A DNA stretch of 64,000 bases from Trichobilharzia szidati (Eukaryota; Platyhelminthes; Trematoda; Strigeidida; Schistosomatidae): contig OX235272.1 of the NCBI GenBank assembly GCA_944472155.2, positions 107,142,020-107,206,019 of the forward strand. The letters run 5' to 3'. Each line of letters opens with the position of its first letter. Within the stretch, counting starts at the first letter, position 1. The position numbers and the translations under genes are program-made. The notes under the pieces were generated by a model. The model searched no databases. It was given only the letters and a program-made list of their open reading frames with translations, and was not told where the DNA came from. This document shows, piece by piece, positions 33,046-44,244 of the stretch.

Positions 33046-33540
33046 ACAAGCGAAATTCAAGTGGTTTAAAGTGAATTGACCCTTTGAGTTGATTTGAAAT
33101 GAGTACAGCACTGGTGAGTCCTGCCGCAAATGAGTGAAACAGCCTTCTAGTACTCAAATTACTTTAATATAACTGGCATGGAAGCACAACTATTTTGATG
33201 TAAGTGCCTACTAACTACTCATATCATTTAGTAGCATATACTATGTTGTAAAGATGGTACAGATCTGAGAACAGAAGCAACCATGCATATTTAGCCTGCG
33301 GAGTTTTAAAATGCGAAACAGTGTGTGCTAGCTTATTTCAAAATTCCTATATTTAATAAAACAAAATTTTTATTTTAAGAATTTGAGGTCTTCTGTAACG
33401 ACTGAAAGTTGGATGCTCATTCCTGAAGAGGCAGATAAGGACGAAACAGATACTCAGTGTACTTTGGTTTTCAATAATGCCTACGTTAATGTTCCTATAT
33501 GACGACAACTAAAGTGAAATCTAAGTTACTAATTAGAGTC
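33046..33540. other. Interval without recognisable feature
   Basis: A+T-rich, no motif identified. Confidence 0.4.
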
Positions 33541-33872
33541 TGTGACTAGTAGGGTACAGCAGGTTGGATGTGAGGAAAAATACTCGCCAACGATGTTATT
33601 GGCTAGTTGTTGCGCTATATCATGAATTGGCGAAAGTTGGAATTCATGTACTGGCCATTAGATCAGTCGGACACCAGTGAATTAATAGTCTACGAGCTCG
33701 CTCGCCTTTTAACCGGAAGGTCCTGGATTTAAACCTTAGTGAGTGTGTACTGATGAAGAGTCCCAAACTAGGACGAAACAGCTCCCTAGTAGTTTTCCAA
33801 TGGTTCCATAGACAATATCAGGTCACGAGGAAGTCCTGTAACCAGTCGATTCCCTGAAAACCAATACTTGAA
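33541..33872 (+). mobile_element. SINE-1 (tRNA-derived, hammerhead-bearing)
   Basis: Leader ACTAGTAGGGTACAGCAGG, a tRNA-like head (GTGAATTAATAGTCTACGAG, then GGTCCTGGATTTAAACC in the B-box position), a hammerhead relic starting at 33,748 (GTACTG, core ATGAAGA, stem II GTCC/GGAC, GAAA), and the tail TTTCCAATGGTTCCATAG. The cleavage region is altered (CTCCCTAG). Inactive relic. Confidence 0.75.
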
Positions 33873-33954
33873 TGATTAGAATCTGGTAAATACAGATTTG
33901 TTGCTCTGTTTATATCAGTAGTCTATTTGAGAGGATTAGAATAGCATTTTGGAA

Positions 33955-34135
33955 TGATTGTGACTAGCAGTTGAATCCTGTTTAAGCCTCGTTAGACAGA
34001 CATATCTGCATCCTCAGTGACTCATAGTGTCCATACTGTGTTTCGAAAGCTTGACCCATCGTTCCAAATGCCAAAGAGTTATCCACTAAGCCAGTGGGAC
34101 ACAACAGCTGTCTCTTGTGCAAGGGATAACAGTCA
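33955..34135 (-). mobile_element. SINE-2 relic
   Basis: On the minus strand, TTGTGTCCCACTGGCTTAGT and GGATAACTCTTTGGCATTTG match the tRNA-like head of the SINE-2 at 8,400-8,600. The 3' ribozyme part is degraded. Confidence 0.6.
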
Positions 34136-34420
34136 TTACTTGATTCTGGTAGTGGTTATGCGTCGTCAAAAAACAACAACGGTTATTATTGTTAATCAAC
34201 ATATAAAAGAAGTTGAATGAGCGTGATGCAGTTACATAATAAGATGGAGAGCTTAATGAATGAGTTGTGATTAAGATGTACATAGAAACGAAGGGAAATA
34301 TGGAATTATGTAAGAGTTCTGAAAATTACAAATGTTATTAGGAGTTAGAAAAAGAAAAAAGATCATGCAAACATCAAGCGGGTAGAAGTCAACATAGTTA
34401 TTGGCATGATAGTAGAAGTG
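34136..34420. other. Interval without recognisable feature
   Basis: No feature identified. Downstream flank of the minus-strand PLE that follows. Confidence 0.4.
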
Positions 34421-35215
34421 GTTGGATGATTTTCTTTCGTATGCACAACCCTGGTCTCTCCAACTGAATGCGTAGGGCTTCAGCAACACAGAAGAGACGA
34501 AACCATATTGTCTTTGGCAGGTTCTCATTGACTCTGTGGATCGCTTTGAAGGAGACGTTTGTTGAGATGGAATGACCAGTGTAAACAAAATGTTAGACCA
34601 TCACACTCTTTATACAGCCAATATTACCGTTTTGCAGCCATGTGTAATAGTGTTCTCGAACACCTTTCGACTGGATACGCGTCTAATGACTAATGTGCCT
34701 GGTTCCACAGCAAAAGGTGGACTGGTGTGTGCACACAGAAGAGTCAGATGTGAGATCTTGTCCTTAAGACTTCTACAGATCAGTGAATGACTGAAGAACA
34801 TTACTATTAGTGTTTGGTGCCAAAAATGTTCTTTTCAAAGTTGCTGGAATTCTTCTTTCGAGGATATCACAGACTAAATCTCCCTTGAAATTCAAGTTCA
34901 TGTTAAGGTTTTTTTTTGGAACAAGTAATGTTACATTTTTCTGGACTTTTGGTCTGATATTCTTGTCGGTGAATCTTTGTAGGATTCCATTTTGGATGAA
35001 GGTTTCTTTCAGAAGATTCAGTTCTGTTCCCAGGTCGTTATGACTGCAGATGAGTCGGATCCCAGTAGAAAGGGTTTTAACCAGATTTCTTAACCTTTCA
35101 TTAGGTACCCAGCAGTTGAAATTTGTTAGTTGACTATTCCAAGTGGATTTTCTATGGATTGACCTTCTTAAGGTTTCGTCAGGTCGTCTTTTTATTTGCA
35201 CATCAACTTCTTTTA
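34420..35215 (-). pseudogene. PLE linker, endonuclease and C-terminus
   Basis: Frame 35,201-34,773 (142 codons) is well preserved. It covers the end of the RT (RRSIHRKSTWNSQLTNFNCW, VPNERLRNLVKTLSTGIRLI) and the linker up to NLNFKGDLVCDILERRIPAT. The endonuclease that follows (about 34,770-34,600) is shattered: a CGTRHISH remnant stands where CSC..YIG is expected. The C-terminus reappears at about 34,590-34,430 (HSISTNVSFKAIHRVNENLP, EALRIQLERPGLCIRKK). Confidence 0.8.
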
Positions 35216-35439
35216 TGTATTGATTAACATTAATAACTATGTTGTTTTTTTGACAAAGAATCGCTGATAATCATCACTAATCAAACAGCATATACCTTAC
35301 CTCAAGACACTATCTAAGTGACTCTATTAGAAGGAAGTGTGGCATTAGAGACTCAGAATTTAAGTCAAGTGAAATAGTAAACAGTATTGTAATGATATTA
35401 TCTAGACAATTTGCCTAAGTTAAAGGACACATACCAAAG

Positions 35440-35660
35440 AACCTGAGACTAAAAGGTCCACAAGTATTAAACAGTGCAATTGCGCGTCATCTATTAGACA
35501 CTGGTCATATTGTAGACAACCTGAAGTCGTTCAAAATAATCAACAAGCAAAAGAAACCTAGCGTGCTACGCTTTGCTGAAGCAATTGCTATCAGACGACT
35601 TAAAACAAATCTATGTACGCAGAAAGAGACAGTGGTGAATCTTGCACTGCCCTGGTGACA
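35440..35660 (+). pseudogene. PLE endonuclease C-terminus
   Basis: An open stretch encodes LNSAIARHLLDTGHIVDNLK, SFKIINKQKKPSVLRFAEAI and AIRRLKTNLCTQKETVVNLA and ends in a stop after LPW. This is the conserved PLE C-terminus. An A-rich run (35,659-35,672) follows. It faces away from the minus-strand PLE at 34.4-35.2 kb. Confidence 0.75.
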
Positions 35661-35672
35661 ACAAAAAAAAAA

Positions 35673-36225
35673 AATACACAACAGCTTGTTTTTGTTTCCA
35701 AGCCTAATTGCCTAATTATTCTATAAATATTTATAAACTGTCAAATATTGATCACAGTTCATTTGAATTATTCTATAAATAGTCAGTGTTTGTTACTCTT
35801 AATTAGTTAAATCATTCCGGACTAATGGTACTTTTAGTCCCTACCAATTACTCCTTGTGATCGTGGAAAAGTAAGTTCAAATCTTTAATGTAATGTAATT
35901 CACATTTTTCATCGTTCAGGTTGTAACCAGTTGAGAAGAATCCTCGAAATAATAAAAGATGAGCTCATATTATCCTGGTACAATTGTTGTTCTTGCTTTG
36001 TTCAAGTTTATTAATGGAAAGAATTGCATGAAGATAATAAATTAATTTTAACTCTGATTTCAATAATAGTAATAACACGAAAAATGGCTTTCCACATAAA
36101 AGTGGGCAGAACTAAGTGTAGTGAGACAGTCTTGTACAAGACTCCACCAGAGAAGCAACAATTAAGTGAAGATTAATGGAAATTTCGGAGAATCTGGATA
36201 TTGATAGGAAGTTGTGGATAATATT
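35673..36225. other. Unclassified interval
   Basis: About 35,965-36,030 resembles part of the foldback arm at 29.8 kb (TTGTTGTTCTTGCTTTGTTC). Nothing else recognised. Confidence 0.4.
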
Positions 36226-36578
36226 GTAAAGACAAAAGACAAGGGCCAGGCAACAGATCGTTAATTGAGAAAATCAACAGATATTTATAGATTGTTATGT
36301 ATATTATTATTAGCGTTATAGATATCAGAGGGGCGATGTCTTCTGATTAGTTGTTTTCCTACTGAAAGTTATTCTACACTACTTGTGACCGTTTCTCAGA
36401 AAGTTAAGCCATACATCTGCGAATCATATTTGCACACGTTAACTCTGGTGTCATTGGTAGGTGGGTTCTTCAAGGTTAATCTTTGTTATTGTTTTTTTTC
36501 TCATGACCCCGATTTGGGAGGTAAACATCGACGTAAATTGCTGTCTACAATTTTGGATTGCATTTAGATCTCACTACA
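36226..36578 (-). mobile_element. Degraded solo LTR
   Basis: GACAAGGGCCAGGCAACAGA (about 36,239) and the later TCTACAATTTTGGATTGC and CTCACTACA follow the LTR at 42,933-43,233 throughout, with many changes. The flanking four bases (ATAT and GAAT) do not match, so the copy is older than the other three. Confidence 0.65.
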
Positions 36579-37727
36579 GAATTAGCCAGGCTACTAAGGT
36601 CATGACTACCGCTGACAGAAGTCTACGCATCCCTGTGGGACATAAACCAATAGTTGATAACTGCGTGAATTAGTGTTATGTTTTGCTTGACTACGTCTAA
36701 CTCTTTTCCGACCTTATCCTAGTGAAGACACTGCTTTGTCGTTCTGGTTTGGTTGGATGTGTTTTGATAATGACAAAGTTTAGCGGCCGTATACACAAAG
36801 TTATGGTCTTCAAAATAAACATCATGCTTGGTCTTACTAATGGGCATCATGTTGATCCATGCAAAGTGAGTAATTTCTCCAGGGATAGTTTGCTTACAAA
36901 CTTTTAATCTTCTTATATCATCTAATTCCAGAAATCCGTCCTTCGTCTAATATAATTATTTGTCGTCACTTTGGATGGCATTCCTCTATACACTATGACG
37001 TAGCTATATGGATCCTGACGGAATGCCTTCACTAACATATTAAACATTTTTGACGTCCCAGTCAAAGTCACACTTTGTTTTTACACCTCCTCTTCAAAAT
37101 GACATCTTAAGGATTATAAATGTGCCACTTGTTGGATGCCAGTAATTGTACATTTCTTCTAGAAACTGTCAAAGGGAAAATATTTGACTCATACTCCCTT
37201 GTTCTGGCATGAAATCTATCTGGAGTACTGCGGTCTGTTTTCTCCGAGAATCACGAATTCTTAATGAAACTATGGAGCGAAAATCTCAAATACTGTGTCA
37301 GTCAAACTGAATACCATACAAATGTCATTGGAAGATGCATTTCTTTTCATATAAACAAGAGTCATCAGCGATTGACACTAGTTCAGTGGAACTGTCTAAA
37401 AATCTCATTCACTAGACTATTCACTATTTAACCCAATCAATAAATCATTGCCATCTCAAGAGTCATAAGATCATATCCTAGTCCTTCGAATTGTTTTGGA
37501 GGGTGATTTTTGAACTAGCTTAGCTTTCCTATTTGAATATTTCAGACACCTGCTAAGGTGAACTTATCTTTGGTCTTTCCGTGTTGTCTCAGATGACACC
37601 TAGGTATTCTGGCAAAACTCTTCCTCAGTTTTTAAACTCCAGGCAGTTGGTGAGTAAGTGGAGATTGAGAAAAAGCATCTACAAGCATCATGACAGATCT
37701 ATCCTTAATATTTTTATTTATACTTTG
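36579..37727. other. Interval without recognisable feature
   Basis: Slightly less A+T-rich in places. Short frames (for example 36,722-36,907) show no family resemblance. I support no gene here. Confidence 0.4.
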
Positions 37728-37905
37728 ATTATAGCTTGATTCCACACCATATTTTTGGTACACTTGCGGAATTTTCAGCATTTAATATTGGTAGCCCAAA
37801 TTTTGCAGGCCGACCATTGATATCAGGTGTGCGTCGGCCGGAGATCGAACCCCAGACCGTGTGCATGGTCGACGAGCATCCTAACCGCCATGCCACCGAC
37901 GCTCA
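37728..37905 (-). mobile_element. SINE-4 (tRNA-derived)
   Basis: On the minus strand a tRNA-like head begins GAGCGTCGGTGGCATGGCGG, with an A-box-like TGGCATGGCGGTTAGGATGC and a B-box-like GGTTCGATCTCC. A non-tRNA body follows (GGTCGGCCTGCAAAATTTGG). The head matches that of SINE-3 at 41,023-41,250 and 49,790-50,035, but the body differs. Confidence 0.7.
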
Positions 37906-38920
37906 GATCCATTCAACCAGACAGTCCATATATGGATGCTAACTGAAATCCAGCAGAGCACTAGTCAGTCTGCCCCAGCTAGCAAGTAAACAACAACTAG
38001 CCGACGAATTTCTCAACATTAGAAAGTCAAATACTTCAGATTAAAAATGTTTACCATATGGCGGTAAATAGATTACTACACTTTCGTCTTGGTTGTGTTA
38101 CACAGAGATGCAGCCTACGTCTTGAGACGAAGACATTGGAGTTTTGGTCAGTGCGGTCTACGCTCCATTTTGAAACAAATTTCTGACCTTGAGTGTTGAA
38201 GTATGAATTTGGTATTGTACTTTTAAGAGACTCGAAACCATTCTGTATTGCATGCTTCCCTAATAATGGTCACAGAGTTAAGAGAGGTAAAACAAACTGT
38301 TTGAGAATTAGCTTTGAAAATGACAAGGAAGCAAGGCCTTACACTTTACAACAAACAGGAGAAACCTTTTTGTTTATGAAAACGTCTAGGTGGTCTGAAC
38401 TGTATGTCTGCTTAGATCTTTGAAGTTAACTTTGTATTATTCTGATATTAGGGCCTAGAAAGGGGCTGCCTGTGGTAACCACACACAGACTTTTTAAAGA
38501 TATGATCTATTAAGTTTAATCCCTAGGGAAAACAACACCTGTAGATACTGACTAGGCTAGGATTAATTGAAGTGCGCAGTCTTTGTATCAAACCTGTTCT
38601 TTCTAACCCGTCAATTTTTCTTATAGCGGAAAGATAACATGGATAACTTATTTAACTCCTGGTGGAAGCATGTGGAACTAAGTCTTTACCGTAAGACTTC
38701 CACCACGATGATGATAACTCTTATCCGCCCAACTGTTATTCCACAACAATTTCTGGAATTTAGGACACTTAAGAAAACTTATTCCATCTAGTATAGCTGG
38801 TTAGGTAGTTGCAGTGTACACACCTGATCAAAATATTAAAAACGACAGGTATTCAACAGGGAAACAGCAATATAAACTGATTCATGTAAACGATAATAAT
38901 AATTTGCTTTATTCCAAAAC
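37906..38920. other. Interval without recognisable feature
   Basis: No gene recognised. The 76-codon frame 38,193-38,423 shows no known motif. Confidence 0.4.
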
Positions 38921-38924
38921 AGTA

Positions 38925-39785
38925 ATTGTGATACAGAATGGAATTCTCAGCATTTTTACTACAGTATTGCATCCAGTTAGTACATTATCAATAAATAGAA
39001 TCACTACATAGATTAAGGAAATCTCAGTTCATTATTACAACAACACATTCGCATGTCGGTAGCAAAGGTACAGCTGAACAGTATTTGAAGGTGTTAGAAA
39101 AGTAGGAGCTATCATATTTACTGGCGTAAGCGAGAGAAAGAGACAAAGCAGCACATAACGGAAAAAGAAGAGAGAGAAAAGGAAAAGAAAGAAAGAAAAT
39201 GTTGTACCTATTGATGATGTGGGTTGGAAAGACGAGATCCAGTTGTACTACTGACTATTTAGTGAATTATATGTGTCACGCCTAATGCTTTCTTTATCAC
39301 ACAGAACACCAGCTAAGTAGGGTATGGTTGAGTTTTTGTACTTGCTGGTGCGAGCATATAGTTTTCTATAGTGGCTTCTGGTTTTACCTGATGAGATGCA
39401 AGGGGAGAGTTGTGAGTGAAGAGGGTGGTGTGAGTTAGATAAAATGGATTTGACCCATTTTTCACATGAGTCCATGTGCCTGTCAACCAGAGTATTAGCA
39501 AGCTGGTTAAGTGGCACGTTGCTTACCCTGCTGACAACATTTAACATCCTGCGTAATTTGTTATAGTCTTTCTTCAGTAGCCCAGAAAAACTAAGGGGGA
39601 ACAATAGAGAATATTAGGCAGGATGCGAGAATTAACGAATTGTGGGAGTAAGGGTTGGGTAATACCAGAATGTTTTAACTTCTTGATGTAGAAGGTAAGA
39701 CGGAATATTTTCTTAGAAATTGACAAGATATGGGACGACCAGGAGAGATCAACAGATAGAATGACACCTAGGTATAGACATTAGA
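38925..39785 (-). pseudogene. CR1-like non-LTR retrotransposon, RT C-terminus and 3' end
   Basis: Read leftward, about 39,780-39,600 encodes YLGVILSVDLSWSSHILSIS, the region after the RT palm. Frame 39,604-39,248 (118 codons) encodes FSGLLKKDYNKLRRMLNVVS, VDRHMDSCEKWVKSILSNSH and NSTIPYLAGVLCDKESIRRD, which resemble the C-terminus of CR1/SR1-type elements. A matching 3' flank (GGAATTCTCAGCATTTTTAC) runs to about 38,925. The catalytic palm is absent. The paralogue is at 57,716-59,497. Confidence 0.75.
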
Positions 39786-40030
39786 GACAATTTTGTTTGA
39801 TATAACACAAAGTACTGCGGTATTATTAGCTGGATGGATACTGCGCCAGTACATGTTATATCAGGTAAATTTATCTGATATGGAATTACATTCTACCAAG
39901 TTTTACACTCACATTATTAATGCTTTTCGGCTTGTAAGAATAGAGTTTGCTGAAGGGGGGGCGATATAAACTACAAAGTATTAACATTTTCGTGTGTTTT
40001 ATTTTGATAAAATCTGAGGCATATTCAATT

Positions 40031-40312
40031 TCCAAGAGTTGGTTTGTAGAGATTTGATTTGTTTCCCAAGTTTGACGAAGGACTGATATCAGTTAGAAAA
40101 CCATCGAAACCCAGAGAGTACAACACAGCTGTTTCAGCCTGGTTTCAAACTCATCAGAAGTACGCACCCACCACCTACCAGTTACGATTAAAAGCTCATA
40201 GACGATTCAGCCATTGGGACCCACCCGACTCAATGACCAGTCAATGAATTTTAACCTCTACCAATTCATGATTTTAGCACGACCACTAGCCACTGTCATC
40301 GGTGTCTGGTTC
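40031..40312 (-). mobile_element. SINE-1
   Basis: Minus-strand copy with tail, hammerhead relic and tRNA-like head. The hammerhead (about 40,107-40,165) keeps a perfect CTGATGA core and GAAA. However, stem II has lost pairs, and the cleavage triplet is GTG, which hammerheads do not cut. Confidence 0.75.
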
Positions 40313-40800
40313 TAATAGATATTTAGACTTAAATTCATTTCATCCGTCAACTGTTAAGGCAGGCTTAGTTGAGTCCCTGTCTAACAAACCAAGCAGTAGC
40401 ACTAAGTAGTACAACGAAAATAACTAAATGATGAAATGAGACCGACGAAAGAAGAAGTGTTGGTGTTAAATGACTAACTATCCTATAAAATTTATTAGGA
40501 AGATCAGAAAAAGTCAAAAGTCAAATAAAAATAATGGGGAAACTAATAACGATAACATAAATAAGAGAGAATATAAGACATCTACATTAGTTTTACAATA
40601 TAAGGAGAGGACATCGGAGACCCTCCCTACGTAAGATTCTTGATTAAGCAGGAATTAGGCTGGTGGTATTTAAATTTACAAACTCACTCAGGCAGGGACA
40701 ATCTCTGTAAGTTAAAGGACCCTGTTGACCTAATTAGACAAAATAATATAATTTAAAAAATAACTTGCAATGACTGTGAGGTCAGCTACGTAGGACAAAC

Positions 40801-41353
40801 TGTGGTGAGAGCTGGTTTCTAGCCAAATTGGTAGACAGTAATTGACGTCAGTGTTTATGTCTCAAATATTAGTCATGTGAGAACAAGGTCAGAGATGGAC
40901 AGCAGACTTTGCGTAAGCGGATACAGTTAGCATATAGATGACCTGACACAGCCACAAAGAGATACAAGGTTAACTTTCTGTGAGAAACAACCAATCAAAA
41001 GACTGCATTTTCTACTAACAATTTTTTTTATCCTTCACGTTCCCAGTGGAACAAGGGCCTCAAGCTAGTGACTTGAAGTTTCTGTAGCAGTGTTTATTTT
41101 ACAGGATGGGGTTGCTAGCCTCATGCCCAACCTTTCGTCTTCACCAGCATTATATCTGGCTTAGCGAGGTAAAGGAGTGCATCGGCCGATGATCGAACCT
41201 CGGACCATGTGCATGGTCGGCTAGCGTCCTAACTGCTATGCCCTCGAAGCTCTACTAACAATAATCTACAATAATGTACATTAAAATCTATAAATATGTG
41301 TTGATTTCCTTAATAAAAGATCTGTTGCCTGGCCCATGTCTTCTGTTGTTACA
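40801..41353 (+). mobile_element. Solo LTR inserted in a PLE endonuclease, itself holding a SINE
   Basis: TGTGGTGAGAGC...GTTGTTACA with AAAC at 40,797-40,800 and 41,354-41,357. Without the nested SINE and its duplicated target it is about 313 bp, like the copies at 1,908 and 42,933. TATAAATATG and AATAAA-like signals are near the 3' side. The orientation equals that at 1,908-2,215. Confidence 0.85.
41023..41250 (-). mobile_element. SINE-3 (tRNA head, RTE-like tail), 12-bp target duplication
   Basis: TCTACTAACAAT flanks it at 41,011-41,022 and 41,251-41,262. On the minus strand the head reads GAGCTTCGAGGGCATAGCAG with B-box-like GGTTCGATCA. The tail GTTCCACTGGGAACGTGAAG resembles the RTE 3' end (GTTCCACTAGGAACCCAAGG), then an A-run. 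This suggests that RTE supplied the reverse transcription machinery. A longer copy is at 49,790-50,035. Confidence 0.85.
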
Positions 41354-41905
41354 AAACTAGAAGGTAGGGGGTTGTCAGATTGTCGGAACATAAGAATTTA
41401 GCTAAGGTTACAGTGATTGACCCTGAGAAGATAAGTAAAGTAGACAAAACCTCAGCACCACATTACAATACATGCATTAACACACAGTCACACAACAGGG
41501 TGGGTGGGACAGAGTCCAAATTCTAAAAAGTAATATAGGTAGGTGGAGAGAGAGATTGATTACTGAACCTTTGTTCATAGAATCTGCACCCAACATGTGC
41601 GATAGGAATGACTCATCACTCATACCAAAAATGTGGAAAATACTGCTACCAATCAAATCAAGCAATGGAAAATAATGGAATTAGATAAATGAAGTTAGAA
41701 AGTTGTGTGAGTAGTACTTTGATATGAGAATATAAACAGTAGTGAATTGTGATCGAAACGTGGTCATCAGTAGTAAGTATTACTGTATAACACTCCACTG
41801 TGTGAGACTTTATCAAAATAAATTCCATCCACAATGGAATTCTACTCTACCACTACTACAGTGCACACATTTTATTCTTACATCATCGGTGAGTATTTCT
41901 CCTCA

Positions 41906-42784
41906 CTCCCTCCCCCTCCACCGGATAGACACACTACTGTGACTGCCAACTTCTGACTAGAATTCCAAGCAACTTATTCCTGTAGCCAGAATACTAACAC
42001 GATAATCAATCATAATGCGGATGATTTATCTTAAAAAATGAACCCCCCGTTGAACAATAAACGAATATGATTAATGATCTTCTAACTTTTGTCTCAGTTC
42101 AGATGTAAATGTGAACACTATTCGGTAGAGAGAAATTATTCAATATATAGATATAACACCGGCGCGTGTTCTATGACAAGTAAGATAAAAAATAACGGAC
42201 AGTAAATGACTTTTTATTCAAAAAAAAAACGAGAGAAGCGAAATAATTGAGAATTCATGATGAACACTTCCCATTATCATTATCACGTCTGTCCGTATAA
42301 TAAAAGTTTTATTTTCTATAAAGTATTTCTGTCTGAGAAAGAGTCGAGTCAGAGAAAAACACAAAAAAATAAAATGGAAAGAAAAGAAAGGCGGGAAAAA
42401 GGAGGGAAATTCTAAGCGCAGTTTGATGTCAAAAGTCTCAAACGACAAAGTCGACACACACAAACACACACACGATGAATTGCAGAAAGGGAAATGGGAA
42501 ATGGGACAAAAAGAGAGACAAAGCAGAAAAAAATATTTATAATACAAATAACGAATGTGAAGTGAATTAGAAACTAACTGGCGACTAACTTGGAGACTTG
42601 GAGAAACTACCGTGACACAAAATGATGACGCAAAAAGATTAAAAGAAAAAAGATAATAAATAAAATAAAATTGAAATATTTAATAAGCATATATACACCA
42701 AAGAGTGGATTAAATTTAGTTTTATGCAGAAGGAGGGCAGTATTTCTCGAAAACAAATATGTATGCTCCAGACAAAACAAATAT
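41906..42784. other. Low-complexity interval
   Basis: About 42,218-42,540 is purine-rich on the plus strand (runs such as GGAAAGAAAAGAAAGG). No gene is seen. The long minus-strand frame over it is composition-driven. Confidence 0.5.
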
Positions 42785-42890
42785 AATCCTAGTACCGTAA
42801 GTCGACTTGAAGTGAACATAGAGAAGACAGAGGTGATGGAGATGCCCAACCATCAACACCACCACCACCACTAACAAAAACAACGATGTG
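42785..42890 (+). mobile_element. Short RTE fragment
   Basis: LEVNIEKTEVMEMPNHQ followed by six histidine-type codons (CAC/CAT) matches the RTE RT (VNIDKTEVMKI plus glutamine tract). The CAA repeat has become CAC here. About 100 bp, no function. Confidence 0.65.
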
Positions 42891-42894
42891 CTTT

Positions 42895-43575
42895 TTTGAT
42901 GTGTTTGTAATCTCTGAGCTGGATAGTTAATTTGTAACAACAGAAGACAAGGGCCAGGCAACAGATCGTTTCTTAAGGAAAATCAACACATATTTATAGA
43001 TTTTAATGTACATTATTGTTAGTAGAAAATACAGTCTGTTGATTGGTTGTTTCTCACAGAAGGCTAACCTTGCATCTCTTTTGTTGCTGTGTCAGATCAT
43101 CCATATGCTAACTGTTGTATCCGCCTACGCAAAGCCTTTGTTCTCATCATTTTCTCACCACCAATATTGGGGACATAAACATTGACGTCAATTACTGTCT
43201 ACCAACTTTGGTTAGCAGCCAGCTCTCACCACAAATTTGCGAAGCTTTCACTGTCCTACTTGCTAGGCAACCTCTTCAGCGCATACTTCAATTAGAAGTG
43301 AGCTTTTAGATTTCTCCACGAGTTTATTAATCATCTCTCCCGGTGACCTTGGACGTGGTTCGTTGTTTTCGTGTGTTTTCACACCTTTTAAGCTACTTGT
43401 AGTGGAACTGATTGTTTCCTTGACCTGGAGTTTGACCGGGAGAGATGACTAATAAACTCGTGGAGAAATCTAAAAGCACACTTCAAATTGAAGCAAGCGC
43501 TGAAGATGTTGCCTAGTAGGGCAGTGAAAGCTTCACGAATAAACTGTCCAGCTCAGAGAACACAACTACATCAAA
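42895..43575. mobile_element. Palindromic pair of PLE ends, left arm split by an LTR
   Basis: About 42,895-42,932 plus 43,234-43,345 is inverted relative to about 43,435-43,570 (GTGAAAGCTTC; CCAGCTCAGAGA; CTCCACGAGTTTATTA). The spacer is about 90 bp. Read on the plus strand, the right arm has CTGAAGA (about 43,500), an extra T, stem II GTTGCC/GGCAGT, then GAAA and GCTTC. This is a hammerhead-like motif of PLE type with a damaged cleavage region. No protein is left. Confidence 0.65.
42933..43233 (-). mobile_element. Solo LTR (301 bp) with 4-bp target duplication
   Basis: On the minus strand TGTGGTGAGAGC...GTTACA. AATT at 42,929-42,932 and 43,234-43,237 is the target duplication. The sequence is close to that at 1,908-2,215. 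Removing it restores the PLE arm. Confidence 0.85.
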
Positions 43576-43594
43576 ATGAATTGATTATTATTAC

Positions 43595-43790
43595 CATTGA
43601 ATGCATATATTGATTTTTTATTTAAAAATGTACTCTCTATGTTCATGGGTATGTTAAAACTGTTTCCTTACATAGACTAAACAATATCTTTACCCTGCAA
43701 GCAGCTGATGAGAGTCCAACGAAATAAACGATGGATGGTACCATCTTTTATTCTGCACAAACTGTTGTTCTTGCTTTATTGAAAATAATG
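43595..43790 (+). repeat. Single arm of the foldback family seen at 29 kb
   Basis: It matches 29,635-29,822 (GCAGCTGATGAGAGTCCAAC, GAAATAAACGATGGATGGTA). It contains the CTGATGAGAGTCC...CGAAAT stretch that recalls a hammerhead core. Non-coding. Confidence 0.6.
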
Positions 43791-43799
43791 ACAAACACC

Positions 43800-44244
43800 T
43801 TAACAGATAACTGTCCAACAAAAATAACCGTCGCAAGAGTAATTTTTCAGTCATAATAGAGTTGAAACTTAAATTGATCCAGTTGGAATTTCTGATTTAG
43901 AAATAAGCACAATTCGTGAATATCTAAGATGTAAAAGAAAATGACTGTAATATACGATTTGAAATTTTTCTCACCAGTTGAATTACGACTTTTTTCTATA
44001 CTCATGTTTAAAAAAGTTTAAGATGACAGATAGCACATGGATTCTTCGTAGACGACCATGAAGACCCTTTAATAAGGGATAAATGTCGACTGGATTTTGA
44101 ATAACATTCTGTTTGAAAAAGTTCAGGTTAATGTACGAAACACAGTCCTACACATTAAGCTACATCAACGTATATTTCATAGTGGCAAAGTTAAACTGTA
44201 AGCACCAGCACCAATGTCGCGATGGCTCCACAAGTAGCCAGGAA
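43800..44244. other. Interval without recognisable feature
   Basis: No feature identified. Confidence 0.4.

Larger units (their letters stand above)
40480..41905 (+). mobile_element. PLE-C copy with nested LTR and SINE
   Basis: The plus strand starts at the same point as the copy at 61-918 (ACTATCCTATAAAATT). It encodes the pre-endonuclease region, then the endonuclease ITCNDCEVSYVGQT at 40,765-40,800, where an LTR interrupts. After the LTR (41,354 onward) come RLSEHKNLAKVTVIDPEKIS and the 3' flank (41,500-41,905) with a degenerate hammerhead-like motif. It would need several repairs to encode an intact endonuclease, and the RT is absent. Confidence 0.8.

Noticed and set aside
42218..42547. 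109-codon minus-strand ORF rich in Phe, Ser and Leu
   Set aside because: It lies over a purine-rich low-complexity tract and has no membrane or family signature beyond composition.
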